Shown here piece after piece: positions 53,328-62,778 of a stretch of DNA of 64,000 bases. This DNA is from Ichthyophis bannanicus (taxonomy: Eukaryota > Chordata > Amphibia > Gymnophiona > Ichthyophiidae), in assembly GCA_033557465.1 (NCBI GenBank), contig CM066031.1, positions 1,227,887,312 through 1,227,951,311 of the forward strand, in the 5' to 3' direction. The notes beneath the pieces were generated by a model that saw only the letters and a program-made list of their open reading frames with translations, was not told the origin of the DNA and did not search any database. Every line of letters begins with the position of its first letter. Positions within the stretch are counted from its first letter, which is position 1. A program made the translations under genes and the position numbers.

Positions 53328-54790
53328 ATGGAAAGCAAGTCGGGGCACGAAGAGGGAGACAAGATTCTTCTGCCCTCAGAAAAGGCGGGAACGGCGGCCA
53401 TTTTAACGGAGCAGGCCGTTTCTGCCGCGGTTACCGCAAAGCCTGGCAAACGTAAAGCAAAGGCGCATAGAGAAGCTCCGGCGCCAGAGAAAACAGCACC
53501 AGCCTTACCTGAAGCTCGGGGAGAGCTGGCGGCTTTGTTTTCACCCGATTTCATTTTGGCCTTGCATAAGGCCTATCTCCTGAAAGCTTTGCAGCTTATT
53601 GCTCCCTCACTAGCTGCCCCTCTGGAAAGCACGGTCCAGCCTCCGGTCTCTCCATTGGATCTGGACAAGGGTCATTCCCAGAGGGGGATGTCACTAGGAG
53701 CTGGATTTGAAGGGGCAGAGCAGCAACTCTCCGTCGCTCCGGGTATAGAGGATGGGGAGATCAGTTCTGAGGCAGGTATGGAGACTTGGCCCATGGAACC
53801 GGAAGAGGGTGAACTGGCTCCAGGGGAGGACCCTAATGTCTTTAGGGTCTTCCGTAAAGAGGAACTAGGGGCTCTTATTGCTCAGTCATTGGCTGCGTTG
53901 AATATTGTTTTACCCTCACTTCCTCAGGAGCCATTGGAGGATCCTTTGTTGCAGGGATTTAAAACGGAACAGCGCTTTTTTCCGGTTCACCGAGTTATTA
54001 AGCAAATGGTAGAATCGGAGTGGGAGTTCCCGGAGGCTACGCTTCGGGGGGCTCGCGCTCTGGGTCGCCTGTATCCCATTCCCCTAGAGGAAAAGGAGTT
54101 GTTGAAAATGCCTAAGGTCGATGCCCTCGTCTCGGCGGTGACTAAGAAAACCACCATCCCCGTAGAGGGTGGAGCGGCACTTAAGGATCTACAAGATCGT
54201 AAGCTTGAGGTGCTCCTGAAACAGGCCTTTGATTCCTGTGCTCTGGCGTTGCAGACGTCCATATGTGGGGCATATGTTTCCAGAGCTTCGATCCGTTGGC
54301 TCCAGGGGGAGTCGGCGCCGCAGTCTCCGGAAGGTTCGTCCGTGGATGGGGCTAAGTTGGAGTCGGCAGCAGCTTACCTGGCGGACGCTTTCTATGATTT
54401 GGTGAGAATATCGGCAAAGTCTATGGCTTCGCTGATTGCGGCACGCTGTTTCCTTTGGCTAAGGAACTGGGCGGCTGATGCGTCTTCGAAGTCCCAGCTC
54501 AGCAAGCTCCCCTATAAAGGCAAGCTGCTTTTTGGGGAGGCCTTGGAAAAGATAGAAAGGATCTCGGGGACTCCAAAGGGGGTCGCTTGCCGGAAGACCG
54601 TCCTAAAATACCTAGGGGGGGTCTGGGATTTAAGGGTCCAGGTCGAGATTCTCGCTAGTTCAGGGGAGCGCGTTTTGCTCCCTATCCGAAGTCTCGTTTT
54701 GGCCCTCACAATCAGTCCTTTCGGGGAGCTCGGGGCTTCGGCAGAGGTTTCTGCAATGCTCAGCAAGGAGCTGCAAAGAAACCTCAATGA
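53328..54790 (+). pseudogene. DIRS Gag-like ORF1, copy E
   Basis: Chosen start ATG at 53328 (MESKSGHEEGDKILLPSEKA); the open frame extends upstream to 53172 but that part is Arg/Gly/Phe noise. There is no N-terminal CxxC pair, unlike copies A, C, D and F. The core is present: FPVHRVIKQMVESEWEFPEA, VDALVSAVTKKTTIPVEG, CGAYVSRASIRW and NWAADASSKSQLSKLPYKG. Near 54558 a 1-nt loss moves the frame into that of ORF2. The proper tail, RG-rich and ending with TGA at 54788-54790, continues one frame over and has a TAG at 54656. Confidence 0.85.
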
Positions 54791-56690
54791 AGGTCAGCTG
54801 GTCCAGGTGGAGAGCCCTGTGGGGGGTCGCTTGCAGGGGTTCCTTTCTGCCTGGGCCGCAATTACGTCGGACCAATGGGTGCTCAAAATCATCAGAGAGG
54901 GGTATGCGTTGGAGTTTGCTCACCCCTTAAAAGAGGCCTTCATGGTGTCTTACGGGGGGACAGGACAGAAAAGGCGGGCTATAAGCGATACGCTGCACAG
55001 ATTGTTACAACTAAACACGGTGGTCCCGGTGCCGCCAGACCAGTGCGGTTTAGGTCGATACTCGATTTATTTTGTGGTGCCCAAGAAAGAAGGTTCTTTT
55101 CGTCCTGTTCTCGATCTCAAGCACGTGAACCGCTCCTTAAAAATTACGCATTTTCGGATGGAAACCCTTCGGTCTGTGATTCGGGCGGTGCACAAAGGAG
55201 AATTCCTCTCGGCCCTAGATCTTACGGAAGCGTATCTGCACATTCCAATCCGCCCCGATCATCAACGTTTTCTGAGATTTGCGGTAGCCGAGGGCCATTT
55301 TCAGTTTCGCGCAATGCCGTTCGGTTTAGTGACGGCTCCTCGGACTTTCACGAAGGTGATGGTAGTTGTAGCGGCGGCTTTGCGCAAGGAAGGTATTCGC
55401 GTACACCCTTATCTAGATGATTGGTTAATCAGGGCGGAGTCTTACCCTGCGGCGGTAGCAGCTACAGCGCGAGTAGTGCAGGTTCTCGAGCAGCTCGGTT
55501 GGGTCGTCAACCGAGCGAAAAGTCAGCTGCTCCCGGTCCAACAGCTTACTTACCTAGGGGCCTTTTTCGACACCGCCGCGGGGGTGGTAAGTTTGCCCGA
55601 GAACAGGGTGTTGAAGATTTTGGGTCAGGTGACTGCCTTCTTGGCTCAGGTGGCTCCGTCGGCGTGGCGGTACCTGCAACTCTTAGGCTCCATGGCAGCG
55701 ACGCTGGAGATCGTTCCTTGGGCCAGGGCCCGTATGCGACCTCTGCAGCAAGCCTTGTTGTCCAGATGGTCTCCTCAGCTTCATCCTCTGTCTCAAAAGT
55801 TGATTGCTCTGGAGCCGGTGCGGATCAGCCTGCAGTGGTGGTTAGACCCATCGCATCTACGGACGGGGGTTCCGTTGGAGGAGCCACGTTGGGTGATTCT
55901 CACCACGGACGCCAGCTTGTCAGGCTAGGGGGCGCATTATCAGGCACAGATGGCGCAGGGGCTATGGTCCCTGCTGGAAAGCTCATGGTCGATCAACCGT
56001 TTGGAACTCCGAGCGGTACGCTTGGCGTTGGAACGCTTCAGGTCCTCGATCGAGGGCAGAGCAGTCAGAGTGTTCTCCGACAATGCGGCGACGGTCTCCT
56101 ATATCAATCGGCAAGGCAGGACAGGCAGTGCCGCCTTGTTGGAGGAGAGTCAACACCTCATGGGTTGGGCGGAAGCTCATCTTCTTGCGTTGTCGGCGAC
56201 GCATGTAGCAGGGAAAGACAACGTTCAGGCGGATTTTCTCAGTCGCCATCTTCTCGATCCGGGGGAATGGGAACTCAATGCGGCGGTATTTCATGCCATT
56301 GTACAGCGCTGGGGGCAGCCGGCGATGGATCTCATGGCTTCTCTGTCCAATGCCAAGGCGTCTCGTTTTTTCAGCAGACGCAGGGAGCACATGTCGGAAG
56401 GTCTGGATGCTCTTATGCAGGTCTGGCCGGAAGATCTGCTACTGTATGTGTTTCCTCCGTGGCCTATGATAGGTCGGGTGATCCAGCGCATTGCAAATCG
56501 CGATGGCAGAGTAATTCTCATCGCTCCGGATTGGCCCAGGCGGCCATGGTATGCGGATCTCGTTCGGCTACTGGTGGATTCGCCGTGGCGTCTACCAGTT
56601 CGTTGCAACCTATTGAATCAGGGTCCGATTTTAATGCCTCAGGTAGATCGCTTCTTGCTTACGGCTTGGCTCTTGAAAGGGAAAAGCTGA
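54740..56690 (+). pseudogene. DIRS RT / RNase H / methyltransferase-like ORF2, copy E (one stop)
   Basis: Overlaps the gag tail in the +1 frame. RT: GRLQGFLSAWAAITSDQWVL, FVVPKKEGSFRPVLDLKHVN, SALDLTEAYLHIPIRPDHQR, catalytic YLDDWLI near 55411-55431, and thumb TYLGAFFDT. RNase H: LTTDASLSG, then TAG (55926-55928) where others have Trp of GWGAH, then SINRLELRAVRLAL, VFSDNAATVSYINRQG and GKDNVQADFLSRH. Methyltransferase-like region: MDLMASLSNAKASRFFSRRR, YVFPPWPMIGRV and APDWPRRPWYADLVRLL. A single nonsense codon separates it from an open 650-codon frame. Confidence 0.9.
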
Positions 56691-57730
56691 GCCGTAAAGG
56701 CTACTCGGATTCTGTCATTTCCACCATGCTGAGTTCGAGAAGGAGGTCGACTTCGTTGGCCTATGTTCGCGTCTGGTGCGTCTTCGAGTCGTGGTGCTCT
56801 CAGCATAGCATTCGTCCCTTTTCGGCGGCGGTATCCCATATTTTATCGTTTCTCCAGAGCGGTCTCGATAAAGGGTTAGCACTCAACATACTTAGGGTGC
56901 ATTTGGCGGCCTTAACCTGCTTTAGAGGTCTGGTGAGCGGTCGTCGTTTGACGGCGCACGGCGATGTTCATCGTTTTTTCCGGGCGGCAGGCCTTATCAA
57001 GCCTCCCTTGCGCCCGGTCGTTCCGGTGTGGGATTTGAACATTGTTCTAGAGGCTTTGACGCAGCCTCCGTTTACTTCAACGTTTTCCGGGGGGTTAAAG
57101 GAATTGTCCTGGAAAACGGCGTTTCTCGTGGCTCTATGTTCTGCTCGTCGGATTTATGATTTGCAGGCTCTGTCTTGTCGAGAGCCTTACCTGCAGTTTT
57201 TGGCGGAAAAAGTGATTCTGCGTACCGTGCCCTCCTTTCTTCCTAAGGTAGTTTCGGCGTTTCATATGAATCAGTCGGTGTCGTTGCCTGTATTCTCGAA
57301 CCTCACAGGCTCTCCGATGGATGGGGCGCTCAAAAGCTTGGATCTGAGCAGGGTGTTGAAGAAATACCTCAAAGCATCTAAGGGTTTGCGTAAATCAGAT
57401 CGTTTGTTTGTTCTGTTCAGGGGTCCGCATAAAGGGCAGGCGGCGACGAAGGCGACTATTTCCAGATGGGTCAAGCAGGCCATAGTGGCGGCTTATGAAG
57501 CAAAGGGTAGATCTCCCCTGCAGGGTCTTAAAGCGCATTCTACGCGGAGTCAAGCAGCATCCTGGGCGGAGTATGCCGCGATTCCTCCGGTGGATATTTG
57601 TAGGGCCGCCACCTGGTCTTCATTGCATACTTTTACCAGACACTATCGGTTAGATGTTCAGGCCAGGCAGGATGCGAAAGTGGGGGCGGCTACTATTATC
57701 GCAGGGCTTGCCGGTCCCTCCCAACTTTAG
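56640..57730 (+). CDS. DIRS tyrosine recombinase, copy E (open)
   Basis: Recombinase frame, open to the stop at 57728-57730 and overlapping the end of ORF2 by about 50 nt in another frame; the exact start is unclear. N-terminal helices: LAYGLALEREKLSRKGYSDS, TSLAYVRVWCVFESW. Catalytic set: first Arg in CSARRIYDLQAL (about 57147), KAHSTRSQAASW (HxxR, about 57533-57550), TWSSLHTFTRHYR with the His/Trp and nucleophile Tyr (about 57644). Normal end GLAGPSQL. It would integrate a circular DIRS cDNA without making target duplications. All residues of the R-H-R-H/W-Y set are present. Confidence 0.92.
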
Positions 57731-57747
57731 GTTCTGCTTTGGTACTA

Positions 57748-57850
57748 CCCTATCGTTCCCTGGACTGGCCCGGAGAAACGAAAAGGAAGGAGAAATTAGA
57801 TCTTACCTGCTAATTGTCTTTCCTTGAGTTTTCTCAGGGCCAGTCCAGGG
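57748..57850. repeat. DIRS copy E internal complementary region
   Basis: 57748-57786 pairs with the 5' terminus 52677-52715 (exact), and 57784-57850 pairs with the 3' ITR at 58246-58308 with few mismatches. It begins 18 nt after the recombinase stop. 57851-58245 is a non-coding spacer with an A-run (58025-58038) and the inverted copy of the subterminal sequence (58150-58240). Confidence 0.93.
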
Positions 57851-58245
57851 CCCACCCTGGGGTTCTTTCCCTATACTAAGTCTTTCAGTTTCTGGATGTC
57901 ACACGCGACGTGTCCCAGTAGGCTACTGGTTTCTAAGAGTAGAGATTCTGTTGGTGTGGTTCTTGGGGCTCCCTTGCCTTGGCGGTACGGGGAGTTCTTC
58001 CGAAGATGATGATTCCCAACAACAAAAAAAAAAAAAAATCCTCGCTCAAGCATTTGTCAGCTTTTGTCCGGGGAAATGTGCAACGTTCACAGTGGTTTTG
58101 TTATTTTCTAGTGTTTTAAGTAATTTTCTAGGCTGCTTTAGCAAGAGGAGACTGGAGCGGGGCAGCAAGAGGAGGGGTTTAAGAGGGCAGCAAAGTTTGG
58201 TTGACAGTCCTCAGCTGCTGGAAGGGATTGACAACCCTATCGTTC

Positions 58246-58308
58246 CCTGGACTGGCCCGGAGAAAACTCAAGGAAAGACAATTAGCAGGTAAGATCTAAT
58301 TTCTCCTT
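58246..58308. repeat. DIRS copy E 3' inverted terminal repeat
   Basis: Reverse complement of 57784-57850 (core AAGACAATTAGCAGGTAAGA). The same AGCAGGTAAG block occurs in copy D's ICR, so the terminal motif is shared between subfamilies. Confidence 0.88.
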
Positions 58309-58408
58309 ATTGTGCATTTTTGCTTCCATGGCTAGCTTTTATTCAAATGTCTGCCTTATCAATGCCTTGCCCCTAACTTGCCAATGCTTATGTTGTTTCC
58401 CATTTTCG

Positions 58409-59163
58409 TCATTTGGTTCCTTTTTCCATTTCTTGAAAGATGCTTTTTTGGCAGCAACAGCTCTCTGACCTTGCCTTTAAACCATGCTGGCAGTTTTCTG
58501 GCCTTCCTTCCACTTTTCTTGAAGCATAGAATACATCTGGTCTGAGCTTCCAAGATAGAACTTTTAAGCAGTGCCCACACTTTATGTAAATCTTAACTTT
58601 TGCAGCTGCTCCTTTTAGTCTTTTCTTAATTATTTTCCTCATTTTATCATAGTCTCCCTTCTGAAAGTTAAATGATAGCACTATGTATTTCCTTGCCATC
58701 CTTCTTTCATTTATTAAATCAAATGCAATCATGCTGTTATCGCTGTTGCCAAGTGGCCCCAACACCCTTATCTCCTGCACCAGATCCTGCGTGCCACTAA
58801 GGACTACGTCCAAAATGTCTTCCCGTCTGGTCAGTTCATGAACCAACTGGTCCAAGAAGCAGTTATTTATTTCATCTAGAATTATCTCCCGAACATGTCC
58901 TGCTGGGACAATGATCCAGTTGATACCAGGGTAATTGAAATTACCCATACTGTGTTGTAACTTTTGTTAGCTTCCCTGATTTCTTTCAGCATTTCATCAT
59001 CCATTTGTTCATTCTGGCCAGGCAGTCGGTAGTACACTCCCACTGCCATTGCCTTCTCCTTTTTACAAGGAACTTCTATCCATAGAGATTCTACAGTGTA
59101 TTTTGTCTCCTGCAAAACTTTAATCCTATGTGACTCAATGCCCTCTCTAACAATACATGCCAA
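58409..59163 (-). pseudogene. CR1-like ORF2 endonuclease part, minus copy
   Basis: Reads, with one frame break near 58940, IVREGIESHRIKVLQETKYT, YYRLPGQNEQMDDEML, GNFNYPGINWI, ELTRREDILDVVLS and NSDNSMIAFDL. The SDH motif is SDN here, so a catalytic His is lost. It is collinear with 45370-45870 and belongs to the CR1 at 49035-59163. Confidence 0.82.
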
Positions 59164-59349
59164 TGCAGAAAACCGGTGCTAGACGTGCGCGGAAGACAAC
59201 TTTAACACGGCCCGATGACACATTTGTTTTAACGCTGGATGCAGCAAATATAGGGCATGCAAATGACCCCCATGTTAACCGTGCACATGCAAATGAGACA
59301 TTGCAGCGTTAATCTGGGAGAGCAGGCCAAACACATGCACACAAGAAGT
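59164..59349. other. no recognised feature
   Basis: Short stretch between the CR1 5' truncation and the T-run of the next element. It contains repeated GCAAATGA motifs (about 59267 and 59289) but nothing I can name. Confidence 0.4.
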
Positions 59350-60338
59350 CTTTTTTTTTTATTTTATTAAATTTGCAAGATACAATAAAGCAATCAAAGA
59401 AAGAAACATTACAATCCAAACAGTAAAATAAAAAGAAAACAGATATCAAAATGGAAAATAGTAACGCTAGCCCACAACAATGGAGAGACATTGTCAGAGT
59501 CAGATACAAAATACTAAAAGGTAAAAAGATAAGGGAACAATGGGGAGCTCCCTTTACCTAATCTGGTTTATCATTATTAGGACCGACCTCACCCAACTTC
59601 CCAGCTAAAAAGGCTTCCAATTGTGAGGGATCCAAAAATGAATATGTACTACTACCATGCCAAGGTACTACACATTTACAAGGAAAACGTAGGAAAAAAG
59701 TCGCGCCTATTCCCAACACCTTAAGTTTGAACTGCAAGAACTGCCTCCTGCGCAACTGAGTGCCTCTGGAAACATCCAGAAAGACACTTATCTTTTGCCC
59801 CAGAAGACAGAATCCCTGCATTTGAAGAAAGAATGCAATATTCTATTTTTATCTGCAGTAGAAACAAACGTCACCAATAATGTGGACCTTTTAGAAATAA
59901 CATCCAAAGAGTCTTCCAGAAATGTTGTCAAGTCCTGAGTTACAGAAGGAGAAAGAATATCCATCTCCCCGCCAGGCGTGCTCTCCACTCGCTTCCGAGA
60001 AGGGAGGTAAAAGCACCTCTGGAGAGGAATAGCTTCCATGATCTAAAGAATCTCTTTAAGATATTTAACAAAAAGAATGTCGGCTGACAACAAATGTGTT
60101 GATGGAAAATTTAAAAAATGGAGGTTGCTCGCCCTAACAGAATTCTCCAGGGCTTCCAACTTCCAATGAATACTCAAAGAATCCTTAACTGTAGACACAT
60201 TTATATGTTGTAAATTCTGTATCTGAGCCTCCATCCTGTAGATAGCTTCCTCAGACATAGAAAACCCAGTATCAATTTCCTTAAACTTCTGAACAGACTC
60301 TTGAGTGTAAGTACAAAGAGATGCTACAGAACTAGATA
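59350..60338 (-). mobile_element. ORF1-only L1-like element, second copy (5' part missing)
   Basis: Minus strand. The 3' end is an A-run (T-run at 59350-59360) preceded by AATAAA. Protein pieces: a coiled-coil/RRM start at 60043-60258 (MEAQIQNLQHINVSTVKDSL, ASNLHFLNFPS), a middle at 59788-60039 (CFYLPSRKRVESTPGGE, LLVTFVSTADKNRILHSFF), and a C-terminus at 59558-59821 (VFLDVSRGTQLRRRQFLQFK, LRFPCKCVVPWHGSS). These align in order with the ORF1-type protein at 50899-51570 but in broken frames. The 5' side is cut by DIRS copy F. Confidence 0.72.
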
Positions 60339-60383
60339 TTCCTGTTCGTGTATCCAGCCTAGTCCCGGACCTCTGGGTTTCCT

Positions 60384-60502
60384 ATCTCATCCAGCAGCTT
60401 TGGAGACTGAGAAACTCCTCCTTTTTATGATGTCACTGGTATATCCGTTCGGGATCTGCCTCCTGCCATCAGTTACCTCAGTCTCCAAGCAGCTAGTGAG
60501 AT
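60384..60502. repeat. DIRS 5' subterminal hairpin, copy F
   Basis: Arms 60384-60411 and 60478-60502 (ATCTCATCCAGCAGCTTTGG / CAAGCAGCTAGTGAGAT, cores GGAGACTGAG / CTCAGTCTCC). Confidence 0.8.
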
Positions 60503-61288
60503 AGGAGCCCGGAGGGCCGGGCTCACTGGAGAAACAATTAAGATTAATTGTGATATGATGGTTAAGTGTTTGGCTGGATTTTTAGTTTAGTGAGAGAAGG
60601 GGGTTACATTAAAGGACTGTGCCTTTAAGTGGTTAGTTGCAGGCATCTCGCTCCATCTCTCCTTTGCTCTCTCCCTCTCCAAAGCTTGCTGATTTCTTCA
60701 GTATTTCGCAAAGCAGTCTCAGCAGAGCCTAACTTATTTATAGGTGCTCTGAGCTTTCGAAGGCACTGTCAGTAGGAGCGACATGGAGTTAGCCTAGCCA
60801 GCACCACACAGAAGTTTGCCTGTAAGCACGCTGGCAGGCTCTGTGCGATCGCACACAAATTTTAACGGAGCAGGCTGCTAGGACGTTTGACTGTCAGCCA
60901 TTCTCCGGGACCGCTGGTAAGTGGGTCGTTCCAACGGAATTCAGCAATCTGCTTGCTCCGATTGCAGCAATGGTAAGAAAGCCAGCGCTTGCAATGTCTG
61001 GGGTGGAGAATAATTTTGGCGCGCAGGACTTGGCTCGATGGGCCTAGCCGCATGGCGCGGTTGCGTGTGAACGCCAGTACTCAGTGCGGCCAGGCTGCGC
61101 TCTGCCCAGATGATTTCCCATGTATTCTTTAAGTTTTTCTTGGGGTTATCAGCCAGAGGCATATCTCCCTTAGGTTAGTTGTATGTGTCCGGCTTAGGCC
61201 CGTGGTGCTAGAGCAGTTGTGTCTGGCCTGTGGGGGGGTGAAACAGTTTCAAAGGGCAGAACGTGTTTCACTGGTGCTCAGGGCTGCA

Positions 61289-62778
61289 ATGCCCTCTAAG
61301 CCACTTTGTTTGGTTTGTGGCTTGAGGAAAAGCTCTTCTTCAGGCGTTTGTAAAGCCTACGTGAGAGATTCCTCTAGCATGGACCTCTCCAAGGCTGATA
61401 AAGAGGAGGTCCAGCTGATGGAGTCCGGCGGTTCTTCTACACAATTAGTTGAAGCAGCCCAGGGGGAGCCTGTGGCGTGGCCCTCTTCGGCTCCGGATTC
61501 TCTTCGTGCCCGGCTCCTTTGCCCAAAGACTGGACAGCCATTTTTTCAAGCGATTTTGTAACGCTGCTGCAAAACACTTTATTTTCTGACTCGCAGCAGG
61601 TGAAACGGCAGGAGACATCGGCAGGGATGAAGAGAGCCGCAATGTCTACCCAGGCCGAGGATCCGTCCGTCGGAGCCAAGAGATCACGCACTGAAGGGTT
61701 ACTGGCGGACTGTTCTCTAGCCTCCGAGGGTCTGCTGTCAGATGAGGAAACCCGCGAGTTAGACGGAGATGAAGAGCTGGAGGAAGGTGAGCTGTCTGAA
61801 AGGGAGGACCAAGCCAGAGTGGTGCAAGTCTTCAGGAGAGAAGAGCTTCCAGCGTTGATAGTGGAATCCCTGAAAGTTTTGAATATGCCGGTTCCAGGAG
61901 CGGCCGAAGATGACACCCTGGAAGATCCTTTGCTGCAGGTGTTCAGAAAGTCTCAGCAGGCGTTCCCGGTACACAGGGTGTTTCGGGAGAAGATTCAGGA
62001 GGAGTGGAACGTGCCGGAAGCTCCTCTAAAAGGGTCCAGAGTCATAGGTCGCCTTTATCCTTTGTTGGATCAGGATAAGGAGGTTTTTAAGTCTCCTAAG
62101 GTGGATGCAGCCGTTTCGGCGGTGACCAAGAAAACTACCATCCCGGTGGAGGGTAGTGCAGCTCTCAAGGACCCGCAAGATAGGAAGTTGGATGTGTTGT
62201 TGCGACAGGTCTTTGATGTAAATGCCTTATCGCTTCAGGCGGCCATGTGCGGAGCGTGGGTGGCTAGGGCCTGTCTCCGTTGGTCGCAGCGAGTGCAGGT
62301 CTGCCAGGACGGAGAAGATCCTGGAGAGGTGGCTAAGTTGGAGTCCGGTGCAGCCTATTTAGCTGATGTGCAGTATGATCTTATGTGTAGCTTGGCCAAC
62401 AGCATGGCATCGGCAATAGCGGTGAGACGATAATTGTGGCTTCGCAACTGGGCAGCAGATGGTTTCTCCAAGGCTCGATTGAGCAAGCTCCCATTTAAAG
62501 GGTGGCTTTTGTCTGGGGAGGACTTAGAGAAATTGGTAAAGGACTTAGGAGAGTCCAAAGGGGGTAAGCTGCCAGAAGATAAGGCTAAACCGACCCGCCA
62601 GTTTCAGGCTGGTAGAGGTCAGTTGAGAGATTTTCGTCGGTTCCGGTCACAGCGCTTCAGTCCCTGTCAGAGAGGACGTTACTCTAACAGAAGTCATGGA
62701 TTCCGGGGGTTTCGAGGGGCAGGAAGGGGGTTTGGCCCTTCCTCTTCCTCTGCCTTCCCAGCCAAAAAGCAACAATGA
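61289..62778 (+). pseudogene. DIRS Gag-like ORF1, copy F
   Basis: The ATG at 61289 starts MPSKPLCLVCGLRKSSSSGV; the second CxxC is degraded (GVCKAY). A frameshift near 61515 leads to the 61477-62433 frame: DWTAIFSSDFVTLLQ, acidic LLSDEETRELDGDEELEEGE, then FRREELPALIVESLKVL, FPVHRVFREKIQEEW, VDAAVSAVTKKTTIPVEG and CGAWVARACLRW. A TAA at 62431-62433 interrupts the block before LWLRNWAADG. The basic RG-rich tail (GFRGFRGAGRGFGPSSSSAF) ends at TGA 62776-62778. Almost complete, with two lesions. Confidence 0.87.

Larger units (their letters stand above)
52677..58308 (+). mobile_element. DIRS-type retrotransposon copy E, best preserved
   Basis: 5.63-kb plus-strand DIRS element. The 5' terminus is 52677-52715, the ICR 57748-57850 and the 3' ITR about 58246-58308. 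The flanks (…TACTTGAAAAAG and TTATTGTGCATTT…) are adjoining CR1 sequence with no target duplication, as expected for recombinase-driven integration. The recombinase frame is fully open. Lesions seen: a probable 1-nt deletion near 54558 and TAG at 54656 in gag, and TAG at 55926 in ORF2. Confidence 0.95.
49035..59163 (-). mobile_element. CR1-like LINE holding three nested insertions
   Basis: One minus-strand CR1 split into 49035-50206, 51837-52178, 52630-52676 and 58309-59163. The pieces are collinear with the copy at 45350-48811 when read in reverse. The gaps are an ORF1-only L1-like element (50207-51820), a hAT MITE with a SINE (52179-52621) and DIRS copy E (52677-58308). Net length is about 2.4 kb, shorter than the reference because the RT core is deleted near 49985. 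Confidence 0.88.

Noticed and set aside
53172..55928. 918-codon frame as a natural Gag-RT polyprotein
   Set aside because: The stretch 54558-54790 is out of the gag frame; the proper gag tail lies one frame over. It is a mutation product.
55421..56640. Upstream 400 codons of the 769-codon frame ending at 57730
   Set aside because: They overlap RT and RNase H, which are read in another frame with all motifs. This part is Gly/Ser-rich shadow sequence.
52677..58308. Endogenous retrovirus
   Set aside because: No LTRs, no protease, no DDE integrase and no envelope; a tyrosine recombinase and ICR mark DIRS.
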